The translations under genes and the position numbers were made by a program. Of a stretch of DNA of 64,000 nt, positions 26,875-35,077 are shown in pieces (position 1 is the stretch's first letter; each line of letters starts with the position of its first letter). Source of the stretch: Candidatus Saccharimonadota bacterium. GTDB lineage: Bacteria; Patescibacteriota; Saccharimonadia; Saccharimonadales; Saccharimonadaceae. The notes under the pieces were generated by a model, which saw nothing but the letters and a program-made list of their open reading frames with translations, searched no databases and was not told where the DNA came from. The stretch spans positions 100,696 to 164,695 of the forward strand of contig JAFWIP010000002.1 in the NCBI GenBank assembly GCA_017514805.1, given 5' to 3'.

Positions 26875-28211
26875 ATAAGGCTAACAAACAAAAGACCGTA
26901 ATACGCAATATTCTCTTAGCAACACCATTCATTGTTGCCCTGTTTACAAATGCATTATCGCTCGAGGCTAACGACCTAGTCGGCAAGGTAATTCTCACGA
27001 TGGTGGTCGGCGCGTGGTTTATGCTAGCTTCATGGATGAAACTCAGAAGTATTAAATCGGTATTTGAAAACATATATGTAATATACGGACTCATGTTCTT
27101 CGCGTACGCCATAATAGGGTGTACTGTGTTCATACTGGACAATATGACTCCACGTTTCTATTATTTTAGAATTACACAATCATCACTAGCCGAAACAATA
27201 ACACTATACATAAATATACTATGCATCTACGCAATTGTATGCTTCATAACGAATACAATTAAACCACTAGCAATAAACATTAAAGAGCAAAAAAACAGAT
27301 ACAATATCAATAACAAAGCAATAATATTTTTTTCAATATTAGCACTTATAGCATCTGCACTTAATATCTATAACGTAGTATCATCAGGCTCATTTTTAGC
27401 ACTATCAACATCAGCAAAGAGAGGAATAATAAACAACGAATTCAGTCACTATATTAACCTGTTCATCCTATCATACAGCTTATTAATCGTATATATATCA
27501 ATCATAAACAAAAAGGCACCAAGACTAGTAGTAATAATCCCTATACTACTATTTTGGGCAACTGTTCTAACGTGCGAAAGGAGAATGTTCGTTACACTTC
27601 TCATAGGAATAGCACTAATCGCTATACTTAGCGTCAAAAAAATACGATTAAAGTATGGAATCCTCGCAGTTATAGTCGCATTAGCATTATTGAGCATAGG
27701 TGCGATAAGGGACAATATTACGCTAAAAAATCATAGTTTTAATGATGTCCTATATTCATCGACTACTGAATTCTATTGCACATTTATGATTAGTAATGCA
27801 TATATCGTAGATGAGCATGAATTACAATACGGGAAAACGTACGCACTCGACACTATAACAAAGGCGCTGCCAAGAGAAATATACAAAAACAAGCCAGAAG
27901 ATCTATCTGTACAATTCATGAACGAATATAAAACAAACGTAGGTTTTGCCTACAATCCTGTAGCCGAAGGTCTTCTGAATTTTGGCAAAGCGTCACAGCT
28001 AATAGTTCCGATAATTATGATAGCAATTTGCAAATTTGCAGTCTCATTGTCAAAAAGAAACCCTATATATTATGCAACAGTATACATGTTTGCTCTGGAT
28101 TTCTTCAGGGGAGCATTTTCAAACATGGCATTCGATATAGCCTTTTGCTGTATTATAATTGCCTGCTTGCTATATGCGGCAAAAAATAAAGGAGAAAGGA
28201 ATGATAATTAA
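26871..28211 (+). CDS. Wzy-type oligosaccharide repeat-unit polymerase
   Basis: A 446-aa integral membrane protein with about 11-12 hydrophobic helices and a larger external loop after residue about 285, consistent with O-antigen/capsule polymerases. The call rests on topology and context, since Wzy proteins share little sequence. Very AT-rich with ATA isoleucine codons, unlike conserved genes in the window. It is coupled to the upstream GT fusion by ATGA and overlaps the next gene by 11 nt. Confidence 0.75.
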   Translation: MNKANKQKTVIRNILLATPFIVALFTNALSLEANDLVGKVILTMVVGAWFMLASWMKLRSIKSVFENIYVIYGLMFFAYAIIGCTVFILDNMTPRFYYFRITQSSLAETITLYINILCIYAIVCFITNTIKPLAINIKEQKNRYNINNKAIIFFSILALIASALNIYNVVSSGSFLALSTSAKRGIINNEFSHYINLFILSYSLLIVYISIINKKAPRLVVIIPILLFWATVLTCERRMFVTLLIGIALIAILSVKKIRLKYGILAVIVALALLSIGAIRDNITLKNHSFNDVLYSSTTEFYCTFMISNAYIVDEHELQYGKTYALDTITKALPREIYKNKPEDLSVQFMNEYKTNVGFAYNPVAEGLLNFGKASQLIVPIIMIAICKFAVSLSKRNPIYYATVYMFALDFFRGAFSNMAFDIAFCCIIIACLLYAAKNKGERNDN

Positions 28212-29340
28212 ACGCCTTATATTTAGAATTACATATTTCATAATATGCGTATTTACCAAGGTTGATGATAACAAAATCGTAATTACAAATTATTATGGCA
28301 AAGGCTATGGTGATAATGGAAAATACATATGTGATGAACTTATTCGTCGTGATGGAAAGTATAATATTGTCTGGCTAGTCGAAGATATTAATGAAAAAAT
28401 GCCCAGCCGTGTGAAAGTAGTAAAAATTAAAAGCATAAGATCATTCTATGAATTAGCGACGGCGAAAATATGGATTGATAATTGTCGAAAACCATACTAT
28501 TTACGTAAGAAAAAGAATCAATTTTACATTCAGACTTGGCATGGCAGTTTCGCGATAAAGAAAATTGAAGAAGCAGCCGAAAAAGAATTAGATAAAGTCT
28601 ATATCCTGAATGCGAAAAATGATTCAAAGATGATGGATCTTGCATTGTCGAGCAATAGGTTAATGACAGAAATATATGAAAAATATTTTTGGTATAACGG
28701 ACAAATACTGGAATGCGGCTGTCCTCGCAATGATATAATTATTAATCAACCAGTAGACATAAAAGAAAAAATAATAAATGCCTGCAAATTAGATAAAGGC
28801 ATAAATATATGCCTATACGCGCCAACATTCAGAAAAGATAAATCATTGGCACCATACAATATAAATTATGAAGAGCTGCGCAAGGAGCTAAAGAAGAAGT
28901 TTGGCGGCCGATGGGCGATTTTAATTAGACTACACCCAAACATTACGGCAAAAAGCAAAGAGTTAAATTTCTTTAATGAATATATAAAGGATGTATCGCG
29001 TTATAGCGATATGCAAGAACTATTGGCTGCCTCGGATTTTATGATAACGGATTACTCATCGTGCATTTTCGATTATGCTTTGTCTAAAAAACCATGTTGT
29101 ATTTATGCCTCAGACATAGAAAAATATGTCGATGACCGAGGTTTTAATATTAGCCTTAACGAGTATCCATTTGATATAGCTCGAAATAATGACGAATTGT
29201 CGCAAACCATAGCCTCATTCGACACGGCTAAATTTACTGAAAGGATTAATGCTTTTTATCGCCGCTATAGATGCAAAGAAGATGGCAAAGCCTCTAGACT
29301 GATTGTTGATATAATCGATGCGCATATGAAGGGGAAATAG
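28201..29340 (+). CDS. TagB/TagF-like CDP-glycerol glycerophosphotransferase
   Basis: A 379-aa GT-B-like enzyme of the poly(glycerol-phosphate) transferase family, with family motifs QTWHGS, a GCPRND stretch, YAPTFR, RLHPN and the C-terminal MITDYSSCIFDYAL. It transfers glycerol phosphate from CDP-glycerol to a polymer or sugar. I start at ATG 28201, preceded by AGGAGAAAGGA; the open frame reaches 28159 without such a site. The TagD-like gene at 30635 could supply CDP-glycerol. Confidence 0.88.
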   Translation: MIIKRLIFRITYFIICVFTKVDDNKIVITNYYGKGYGDNGKYICDELIRRDGKYNIVWLVEDINEKMPSRVKVVKIKSIRSFYELATAKIWIDNCRKPYYLRKKKNQFYIQTWHGSFAIKKIEEAAEKELDKVYILNAKNDSKMMDLALSSNRLMTEIYEKYFWYNGQILECGCPRNDIIINQPVDIKEKIINACKLDKGINICLYAPTFRKDKSLAPYNINYEELRKELKKKFGGRWAILIRLHPNITAKSKELNFFNEYIKDVSRYSDMQELLAASDFMITDYSSCIFDYALSKKPCCIYASDIEKYVDDRGFNISLNEYPFDIARNNDELSQTIASFDTAKFTERINAFYRRYRCKEDGKASRLIVDIIDAHMKGK

Positions 29341-30588
29341 ATGAAACGAATCAGTAATAACAACAAAACGTTATTATTTAACACGGTAATGATGTATATA
29401 ACGATGGCATCATCGTTCCTATTTCCTTTGCTCACTTTTCCATATTTAACAAGGACGCTTGGAGCTGAGAACTATGGTATAGTCGTATTATCGAATGCGG
29501 TCATGCAATACTTTCAGTTGCTAATTGATTTTGGTTTCATTTTATCTGGCACAGCGGCTTGCTCGAAATATAGAGACGATAAAGAAAAACTTCAAAATAT
29601 AACATCTGCAATAGTGTATTCAAAATTGACACTTTCAATAGTCGGTCTGGTCATATTATCGACATTAATATCGACACTAGACATCTTCAGAGGCAAAGAA
29701 TTGTTCATTATTGTCTCGTATTTACCGCTAATTTTTACTTCGTTTGTGCCAGATTTTCTATTTAGGGGAATAGAAAAAATGGGTACTATAACATTCAGGA
29801 CGATTACGGCCAAGCTAGTATATACGGCTATGATTTTTATATTGGTAAGAAATGCTGATTCGTATTATTTTATACCACTTTCTCTAGCTGTTTCGAATTT
29901 AATAATAGTATTATGGTCATGGTCGTATATTATTAAGAAATTAAAAATGAAACCAGTAAGAGCATCAATTAGATCTATTAGGCAGCAATTAAAAGAATCT
30001 AAAACGTTCTTCGCATCTAGGATTGCTACAACGGTATATAGTGCTAGCAATATATTCGTTCTAGGATTGTTCGGGTATAGCGATTCAAGCATTGGTATAT
30101 ATGGCGCAGCAAATACGCTTACAAATTATGGCAAAAGTATGTTTTCGCCTGTCGCAGATAGCCTATATCCATATATGGTTAAGAATAAAAACCATAAATT
30201 AGTCAAAAAAATATTAGCTATTATGCTGCCGGCAATAATAATTGGATGTATCGCATTAGCCCTTTTGTCGCCTTTCGTTATAAAAATAATGTGCGGCGAA
30301 GAATTCATGGAGTCTGTACCGTATTTTCAGCTTATGATTCCAATGTTAGCAATGACGCTACCATCGTATCTATATGGTTTCCCGATGCTTGGCTCGATTG
30401 GAAGAAACGATAAAGCAAATAAATCGGTGTTTATTGGAGCTGCTTTTCATTTCATGGCTTTGGGGATATTATTCCTGACAAGAACGCTAAATTTCTACAA
30501 TATTATTATTACTACTACAATCACCGAATCGATAATTATGATTTACCGCGTAATCTGTTTTAAAAAGTGTAGCAAAAACCATAAGTAA
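29341..30588 (+). CDS. Wzx-type polysaccharide flippase
   Basis: A 415-aa membrane protein of the polysaccharide flippase family, with about 12 helices and the N-terminal FPLLTFPYLTRTLGAENYG signature. It directly follows the TagB/F-like gene with no gap and closes the AT-rich block. It should export the repeat unit made by the preceding glycosyltransferases. Distinct in sequence from the flippase at 2508. Confidence 0.88.
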   Translation: MKRISNNNKTLLFNTVMMYITMASSFLFPLLTFPYLTRTLGAENYGIVVLSNAVMQYFQLLIDFGFILSGTAACSKYRDDKEKLQNITSAIVYSKLTLSIVGLVILSTLISTLDIFRGKELFIIVSYLPLIFTSFVPDFLFRGIEKMGTITFRTITAKLVYTAMIFILVRNADSYYFIPLSLAVSNLIIVLWSWSYIIKKLKMKPVRASIRSIRQQLKESKTFFASRIATTVYSASNIFVLGLFGYSDSSIGIYGAANTLTNYGKSMFSPVADSLYPYMVKNKNHKLVKKILAIMLPAIIIGCIALALLSPFVIKIMCGEEFMESVPYFQLMIPMLAMTLPSYLYGFPMLGSIGRNDKANKSVFIGAAFHFMALGILFLTRTLNFYNIIITTTITESIIMIYRVICFKKCSKNHK

Positions 30589-30634
30589 TATACTAAAATT
30601 GACAGAAAATCAATAAAATGATAGAATATGAGTA

Positions 30635-31147
30635 ATGAAACGTGTATTAACCTACGGAACATTCGACCTACTCCATTTTGGTCATATCGAAATTCTTCGC
30701 CGCGCGAAAGCTCGTGGCGATTATCTTGTTGTGGCAGTTTCTACTGATGAGTTTAATGCAATTAAAGGCAAAAAGGCATATCACGACTATGAAACTCGTA
30801 AGAAAATGCTTGAAGCTGTTCGCTATGTTGATCTCGTTATTCCTGAGAATAACTGGAAGCAGAAACGTGATGATGTGAAACGATATAATATCGATGAAGT
30901 TATTATGGGTTCAGACTGGGAAGGTAATGAGAACTTTGAATGTCTTCGCGATCTCTGCGAGGTGACTTATCTCCCGCGCACAGCTGGTATTTCAACCACA
31001 AAAATCAAGAAAGACCTCGGTCTCGCCGATCCAAAAAAGACTAAATCAACGGCTAGCGATAAGCAAAGGAAAGCGATTGCTTCGCCTAGTATTTCTCGCG
31101 GTCGTCATTCCTTGAGATTCGCCACTTTCTTTAAGTCGCTATTTTAA
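30635..31147 (+). CDS. tagD: Glycerol-3-phosphate cytidylyltransferase-like protein
   Basis: A cytidylyltransferase with the full family set: TYGTFDLLHFGHIEILRRAK (HxGH), the RxxxD region in EAVRYVDLVIPE, and the RTAGISTTKIK signature. It makes CDP-glycerol from CTP and glycerol-3-phosphate. The core is about 130 aa; here a basic tail of about 40 residues follows, possibly read-through into decayed sequence. Codon use returns to the genome norm, unlike the genes just upstream. Other CDP-alcohol substrates are possible. Confidence 0.87.
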   Translation: MKRVLTYGTFDLLHFGHIEILRRAKARGDYLVVAVSTDEFNAIKGKKAYHDYETRKKMLEAVRYVDLVIPENNWKQKRDDVKRYNIDEVIMGSDWEGNENFECLRDLCEVTYLPRTAGISTTKIKKDLGLADPKKTKSTASDKQRKAIASPSISRGRHSLRFATFFKSLF

Positions 31148-31170
31148 TAGCTACTATTGTTCAATATTAA

Positions 31171-31296
31171 TCCTGGTTCTCGTCAAGCTATTCGCTCGCA
31201 CCGACGCTGCTTTTTATTGCCTTCATGATCGCATTCCTCGGCTCATTCGCGATCATCCTCGTGCTAAACAAGCTCCTCTCGCGTAAAGAGTATTAA
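31171..31296 (+). pseudogene. C-terminal remnant of a membrane protein
   Basis: Bases 31171-31293 read in one frame as a hydrophobic stretch (LLFIAFMIAFLGSFAIILVL) plus a short basic tail ending in TAA, but an in-frame TAA precedes it at once and no start is present. It looks like the last TM helix of a deleted polytopic protein, perhaps an acyltransferase, left when the neighbouring island inserted. Confidence 0.5.
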
Positions 31297-31458
31297 AATG
31301 TTGCGGCTAACTTTGGTGGGGTAGGTGATACGGCTGCTTACCGTGCCCGCAGGGCTATCTCTACTTCAGCCAAAAATATGCGCCAATGGTAATCTACGGA
31401 TTCTTATGACGAAGGCTATCTATAGAAAAGCACGCTCCTTGGAGTCCACTTGCGGATT

Positions 31459-31486
31459 CTGACAATGTGCTACCGTGCGTTATAAT
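31459..31486 (+). promoter_or_regulatory. Promoter of retron-like RNA
   Basis: CTGACA (31459-31464), a 16-bp spacer and a perfect TATAAT (31481-31486) put transcription start near 31493, in GTAGGGGGGG. No other gene starts within 280 nt, so the promoter drives the structured RNA and, downstream, the short ORF and reverse transcriptase. Confidence 0.75.
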
Positions 31487-31491
31487 GTTAG

Positions 31492-31766
31492 TAGGGGGGG
31501 TTTTAAAATCAATTCGCCATCAGCGAAACAGCATAATACTATAGGCGTATATCGCCTGGAATGCTATATGCATTATTGAGCAGTTACTCTCGTCTTTCTT
31601 TATCGTATTGATGAAGTATTTTACGATAACTTCGTTTCACGGGTTGTCCGCATGCTAGGCTATTCCTGGCTTGCTGCGGTCAATACAGAGCGTCTGAAAA
31701 TATTATGCCAGGAATAGCTGAGGCATGCGTGAGCTACTGACGTTTAGGGTCGATCGATTTTAATAG
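31492..31766 (+). ncRNA. Retron-like structured RNA (msr-msd candidate)
   Basis: About 270 nt between the promoter and the SD of the short ORF. Terminal pairing TTAAAATC (31503-31510) with GATTTTAA (31756-31763) resembles a1/a2. Inside are small hairpins: TTCGC/GCGAA (31513-31527), an AGGCG/CGCCT-cored hairpin (31531-31577) and an 8-bp stem (31600-31607 with 31622-31629). Last comes a long hairpin: 7 bp (31649-31655 with 31723-31729), a small internal loop, then 12 perfect bp (31659-31670 with 31707-31718) closing a 36-nt loop. Small msr-like stems, one long msd-like stem, flanking repeats and a following RT are the retron order. No extended retron consensus was tested. Confidence 0.6.
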
Positions 31767-31778
31767 TAGGAGGTCCGC

Positions 31779-31985
31779 ATGGCTAGATTTTGTATGAACA
31801 GCAGTATTGCTGAAATGGAAATCGATGGCGAATTGTGGCGCTCTTACAACAAATCGATGGGAAAGCTATATGAAGTTAAAGAACTTCAAGGCGATCAAAG
31901 ATATCCTCGATATTCTCGCGGATATCGCAGAAATCGTCGCACTGCTTGTTGCGCTCCTAGCGTAACGACTCCCATCGATTTGTAA
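31779..31985 (+). CDS. Short ORF between structured RNA and RT
   Basis: A 68-codon ORF with an ideal AGGAGGT site 4 nt before its ATG, so translation is very likely. The product is unknown: an ordinary N-terminal half and an Arg/Tyr-rich C-terminal half. The second half is also open in the +1 frame from ATG 31825 or 31870 to TAA 31965, encoding a hydrophobic amphipathic peptide (DILDILADIAEIVALLVALL near its end). Which frame matters is unclear. The stop lies 7 nt before the RT start, so it probably couples RT translation. It could be the accessory or effector part of the system. Confidence 0.5.
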   Translation: MARFCMNSSIAEMEIDGELWRSYNKSMGKLYEVKELQGDQRYPRYSRGYRRNRRTACCAPSVTTPIDL

Positions 31986-31992
31986 CCGCACT

Positions 31993-32994
31993 ATGAATAT
32001 GATTAATTATCCAAACTTTAATATTAGAAGCAAGAATGAAATCGCTAAAAGGATTTCTAGCAGAAAATTGCCACAAAGCGAAGCTCTTGCGCTAATTAAC
32101 GACTGTCTTGTAGATTTTGATAGCCTTTGGGTTGACAATTTAAAAATGTCAGAACCAGGAAAGAAAAAGTGGGTAAGGGATGCAAGTAGAACTAAACTCG
32201 GCAACTTATTAAGCCTGATAGATAAACGAATATTTGCACCGTACGATACGAAGCTTCCGAGTTTTATCCATGGCGGAGTGGCTGGAAAGGGCGTGAAATC
32301 CGCTGCAAGCTCGCTTCTTGGCAAACGCAGGAAGCGTATGCTCTTAAAGGTTGATATGTCGAGATTTTTTGAGCATGTCAGCTCGGAAAGACTAAAATAT
32401 GCGCTTATTCACAAGCTCGGCTTTTCGCGCGAGGCGGCCTTAATTATATGTAAGCTATGTTGTGTTGATGCTGGTCCGAAAAACGGGCTAGAGAAGGGGA
32501 AGACGATAGCTCGTGGCTTCGCAACATCGAATAGACTTGCTATTTGGTGTAATCTGGAATTATTTTATCGAATTAAGTGGCTCACGGAGAAGCGACTGGG
32601 TAGATATGATGCTAGGCTTGCAATATATGTTGATGATATCGGCATTACGGCTAGCAGAATTCCGCCTAAAACTATGGCGAATTTCTACTCGGGACTAATT
32701 GTGTTGGTTAATAAATATGGGAATGGGCTCGAAATTAACCACGGCAAAACTAGGATAATCAACTACTTAGGGAACCAATTCTCGGTAAACGGAGAGCCTG
32801 CTGTTGATAACGGCGGCTCACCTGTAAAAGGAAGCTATGAGGTGCTCGGGATAAGAATGGAGAGAAATAGGGTTACTGCTGGAAGGCGAACTATCGGCAA
32901 AATTCAGTCCTTAAAATCTCGGAAATCGCTAACAATTCCTCAGAAAAAGTCGCTAAAAGGACTAGAAAAATATAAGCGCTATATTGGAAGTTAG
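31993..32994 (+). CDS. Retron-like reverse transcriptase
   Basis: A 333-aa RT with only finger-palm-thumb regions. Visible: FIHGGVAGKGVKSAASSLLG (91-110, like the retron fingers), motif A LLKVDMSRFF with D121, motif B ARGFATSN (173-180), catalytic YVDD at 212-215, motif D LEINHGKTR (246-254), and YEVLGIRMERNRVTAGRR, resembling the thumb VTG segment. No maturase, endonuclease or helicase domain. Insert length between motif D and the VLGI segment (about 30 residues) is unusual. No SD precedes the ATG; translation is probably coupled to the short upstream ORF. An unassigned RT lineage is possible; retron is favoured because of the upstream RNA. Confidence 0.85.
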   Translation: MNMINYPNFNIRSKNEIAKRISSRKLPQSEALALINDCLVDFDSLWVDNLKMSEPGKKKWVRDASRTKLGNLLSLIDKRIFAPYDTKLPSFIHGGVAGKGVKSAASSLLGKRRKRMLLKVDMSRFFEHVSSERLKYALIHKLGFSREAALIICKLCCVDAGPKNGLEKGKTIARGFATSNRLAIWCNLELFYRIKWLTEKRLGRYDARLAIYVDDIGITASRIPPKTMANFYSGLIVLVNKYGNGLEINHGKTRIINYLGNQFSVNGEPAVDNGGSPVKGSYEVLGIRMERNRVTAGRRTIGKIQSLKSRKSLTIPQKKSLKGLEKYKRYIGS

Positions 32995-33045
32995 TATAAT
33001 CATAAGGCTGTCATTTTGCCTGTGCCGCCTAATTATCTCATTAAA

Positions 33046-33537
33046 CTAATACGTCAACCACGTAGATACGCCACCATGATGTGAACATGCGCCTCGGCCG
33101 GTGGCATTACTTCGGGTTCCATCTCGGCAAATTGCTCCATAACGGGTTCCGCTCGATGTTGGTGCTTGACGTTTCGGGGCCTCGTACACGTAATATTCCC
33201 AGTGGAGCGTTGTACCTGGGTATTCGTCATACCAACAATTAATTTTTGAACTGTCAGCCTGACATTCGGCCAATGCCTTATCGCGAGCAATCTTCCAATT
33301 ATATTTATTTTCGCATTCTAGATAATCGGAATACGATTCATATTTAGCCCCATCACTACATGCATACGTATTTTTAGTCGTCACTCGACTAGACTTCGTA
33401 GCATAAGAAGAATTACTACTAAGATTACTAGAACTCGAGTGTCCGGAGTTGCTACTGAGGCTACCTATGGCGCCACAAAGCAGCACAAATACAGCCATCC
33501 CACCGATGATACTACCAGCTCCCGAACCGCTCTTCAT
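33046..33537 (-). CDS. Exported or membrane-anchored DUF3761-like protein
   Basis: A 163-aa protein. A Gly-rich N-terminus with one hydrophobic segment (about 9-28), a Ser-rich linker, a middle domain with paired Cys, and a C-terminal motif ICRDGTRSNATGRGACSHHG ending in GVSTW, which matches the DUF3761 pattern of secreted Cys-rich domains. Function unknown. TATAAT (33549-33554) lies 11 nt upstream, with no SD. It sits convergent to the RT in the accessory island. Confidence 0.72.
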   Translation of the reverse strand: MKSGSGAGSIIGGMAVFVLLCGAIGSLSSNSGHSSSSNLSSNSSYATKSSRVTTKNTYACSDGAKYESYSDYLECENKYNWKIARDKALAECQADSSKINCWYDEYPGTTLHWEYYVYEAPKRQAPTSSGTRYGAICRDGTRSNATGRGACSHHGGVSTWLTY

Positions 33538-33576
33538 ATATACTATATATTATATCATAAACAATTTATTCCGTCA

Positions 33577-33814
33577 ATATGCCGCTTATGTTTCCTGGCC
33601 GCATTGGCGGAGAAGTAAATGTCTTATTCTCGGAGCGCTTCTAAAACGCGCGACAAAACAATCGCGAAATATTGTCTTCGACTCGTCGCGAATGAAAGGT
33701 TTGCCTGATAATAAGGTTTACTCCGCGTTACTCGCAATTAAGAAGCGCCAGCTTCAAATTAATAAGATTATTTTTGTCACGAAAAAGCATGAAATAATCG
33801 AAATTGACAAATAG
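33577..33814 (+). pseudogene. Frameshifted gene remnant, unknown
   Basis: A start-like stretch (MPLMFPGRIGGEVNVLFSE) reads from ATG 33577 and stops at 33642. A different frame then gives a plausible soluble C-terminus (NIVFDSSRMKGLPDNKVYSA through FVTKKHEIIEIDK) to the TAG at 33814. Together they look like one small gene broken by a frameshift. I do not recognise the family. The rest of 33541-33952 holds only the terminator and the uppS promoter. Confidence 0.4.
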
Positions 33815-33840
33815 TCAGATTAGAAATATTATAAAAGTAT

Positions 33841-33892
33841 TGAAGCAATCGCACGGTGCAGTATGCACCTACCGCGAAGGCTTCATTTTTTC
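33841..33892 (+). terminator. Branched intrinsic terminator
   Basis: An outer stem TGAAGC/GCTTCA encloses a perfect GGTGCA-GTA-TGCACC hairpin and is followed by T6. It insulates uppS from the accessory island. Confidence 0.7.
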
Positions 33893-33952
33893 TTGCAGGG
33901 GCTTTAGATGCACTGGTCATCGTAACTAATATATTATATAATATACTAATCA

Positions 33953-34696
33953 ATGCCAGCCCAAAAAGAAGAGCAGCTCATTGAGCTAAACGGACAAACT
34001 ATAAAACTTCCGACCCACGTCGCTATTATTGTTGACGGCAACGGTCGCTGGGCAAAAGAGCGCGGCCTCACTCGCATGCAAGGCCACGACGCTGGCTTCA
34101 AAAATCTCAAGCAACTCACGAAACATATCATCAATCGCGGTGTCAAATACGTCAGTTTCTACGTTTTCTCGACCGAAAACTTCAAACGCAGCGCAGAAGA
34201 AGTCGGTCATCTCATGGATATCTTCGTCTTGCTCTACAAGCACAACCTCAAAGAATTCATGGATAACAATATTCGCGTCGTTTTCTCTGGCCGCAATGAG
34301 CCGCTGCCGAAATCCGTCATGAGAGCTCGCGACGAACTCGCTGAGAAAACCAAAAACAATACCGCCGGCACCGTCAATTTCTGTCTCAACTATGGTGGTC
34401 GTGCCGAGATTGTCGACGCCGTCAAAAAACTCGCCCAGGACAAAGATGTTGATATCGAAAACCTCACCGAGCAAGACTTCGTCAAATATCTCTACCAAGA
34501 TCTTCCAGACGTTGATCTTATGATTCGCACTAGCGGGGAACTCCGTCTCAGCAACTTCCTATTGTGGCAAAATTCCTACGCCGAATTCTACTTCCCAAAG
34601 ACCAAATTCCCAGACTTCCACGAAGAAGATTTTGATCAGGCCCTCATCGAATATACTTCGCGCGACCGTCGCTTTGGCGGCATCAAGAACAACTAA
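33953..34696 (+). CDS. uppS: Isoprenyl (undecaprenyl) diphosphate synthase
   Basis: A 247-aa cis-prenyltransferase making the C55 lipid carrier used for peptidoglycan and capsule. It has the diphosphate-binding VDGNGRWAKERG (catalytic Asp28), YVSFYVFSTENFKR, a DLMIRTSGELRLSNFLLWQ stretch, and the C-terminal YTSRDRRFGG. TATAAT at 33937-33942 lies 10 nt from the ATG without an SD. It converges on the next gene with a 4-nt overlap. Confidence 0.96.
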   Translation: MPAQKEEQLIELNGQTIKLPTHVAIIVDGNGRWAKERGLTRMQGHDAGFKNLKQLTKHIINRGVKYVSFYVFSTENFKRSAEEVGHLMDIFVLLYKHNLKEFMDNNIRVVFSGRNEPLPKSVMRARDELAEKTKNNTAGTVNFCLNYGGRAEIVDAVKKLAQDKDVDIENLTEQDFVKYLYQDLPDVDLMIRTSGELRLSNFLLWQNSYAEFYFPKTKFPDFHEEDFDQALIEYTSRDRRFGGIKNN

Positions 34697-35013
34697 TCTA
34701 CGATATAACCCATCGCCGAAACGATCGAGCGGATTTTTTCATAATCTGCGCAATTATCGCTGGAAAGCTGGCTAAACGGTACATAACGCCAACCCTCAGG
34801 CAATTCATCTGCTAATACGGCCGCATGAAAAATCTCGCACTTACTATCTTTGTAAGCGACTTTGCCGGCATAAGCATCTGCACCAAAATATTCGCGTAGT
34901 GCATCTTCGTCTGAGCTAACAAAAAGCTCATTGTCTGCATTCAGCAGAACGGAGATATTTTCGCTCGTATTATCAACGCCGTCGGCTTTTGCGGCGAAAA
35001 ATTTCGTAATCAT
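34693..35013 (-). CDS. Unknown small protein
   Basis: A 106-aa acidic soluble protein with no recognised motif, no TM and no signal peptide. A segment reading FHAAVLADELPEGWRYVPF gives it a NUDIX-edge look, but the Nudix box is absent. A TAGAAT box lies 6 nt before the ATG. Its 3' end overlaps uppS by 4 nt, which supports it being real. Confidence 0.65.
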   Translation of the reverse strand: MITKFFAAKADGVDNTSENISVLLNADNELFVSSDEDALREYFGADAYAGKVAYKDSKCEIFHAAVLADELPEGWRYVPFSQLSSDNCADYEKIRSIVSAMGYIVD

Positions 35014-35023
35014 ATCTTTATTC

Positions 35024-35060
35024 TAAAAAAATATGCGCCTCTCGTAAAGAAGGCGCATAA
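35024..35060 (-). terminator. Intrinsic terminator of the Cys/His-rich gene
   Basis: Read on the minus strand, a 9-bp stem (TATGCGCCT with AGGCGCATA) is followed by a run of seven T. It lies just after the stop of the gene at 35078. Confidence 0.85.
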
Positions 35061-35077
35061 AATACTAAAGTGATGAG

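Noticed and set aside
31297..32994. Diversity-generating retroelement
   Set aside because: I saw no template/variable repeat pair with adenine-specific differences near the RT, and motif B is not the DGR type. The long hairpin RNA fits a retron better.
31993..32994. Group II intron RT
   Set aside because: The protein lacks maturase and endonuclease domains and has no intron domain V-like end downstream.
35024..35060. Small regulatory RNA
   Set aside because: The hairpin with a U-run is simply the terminator of the minus-strand Cys/His-rich gene.
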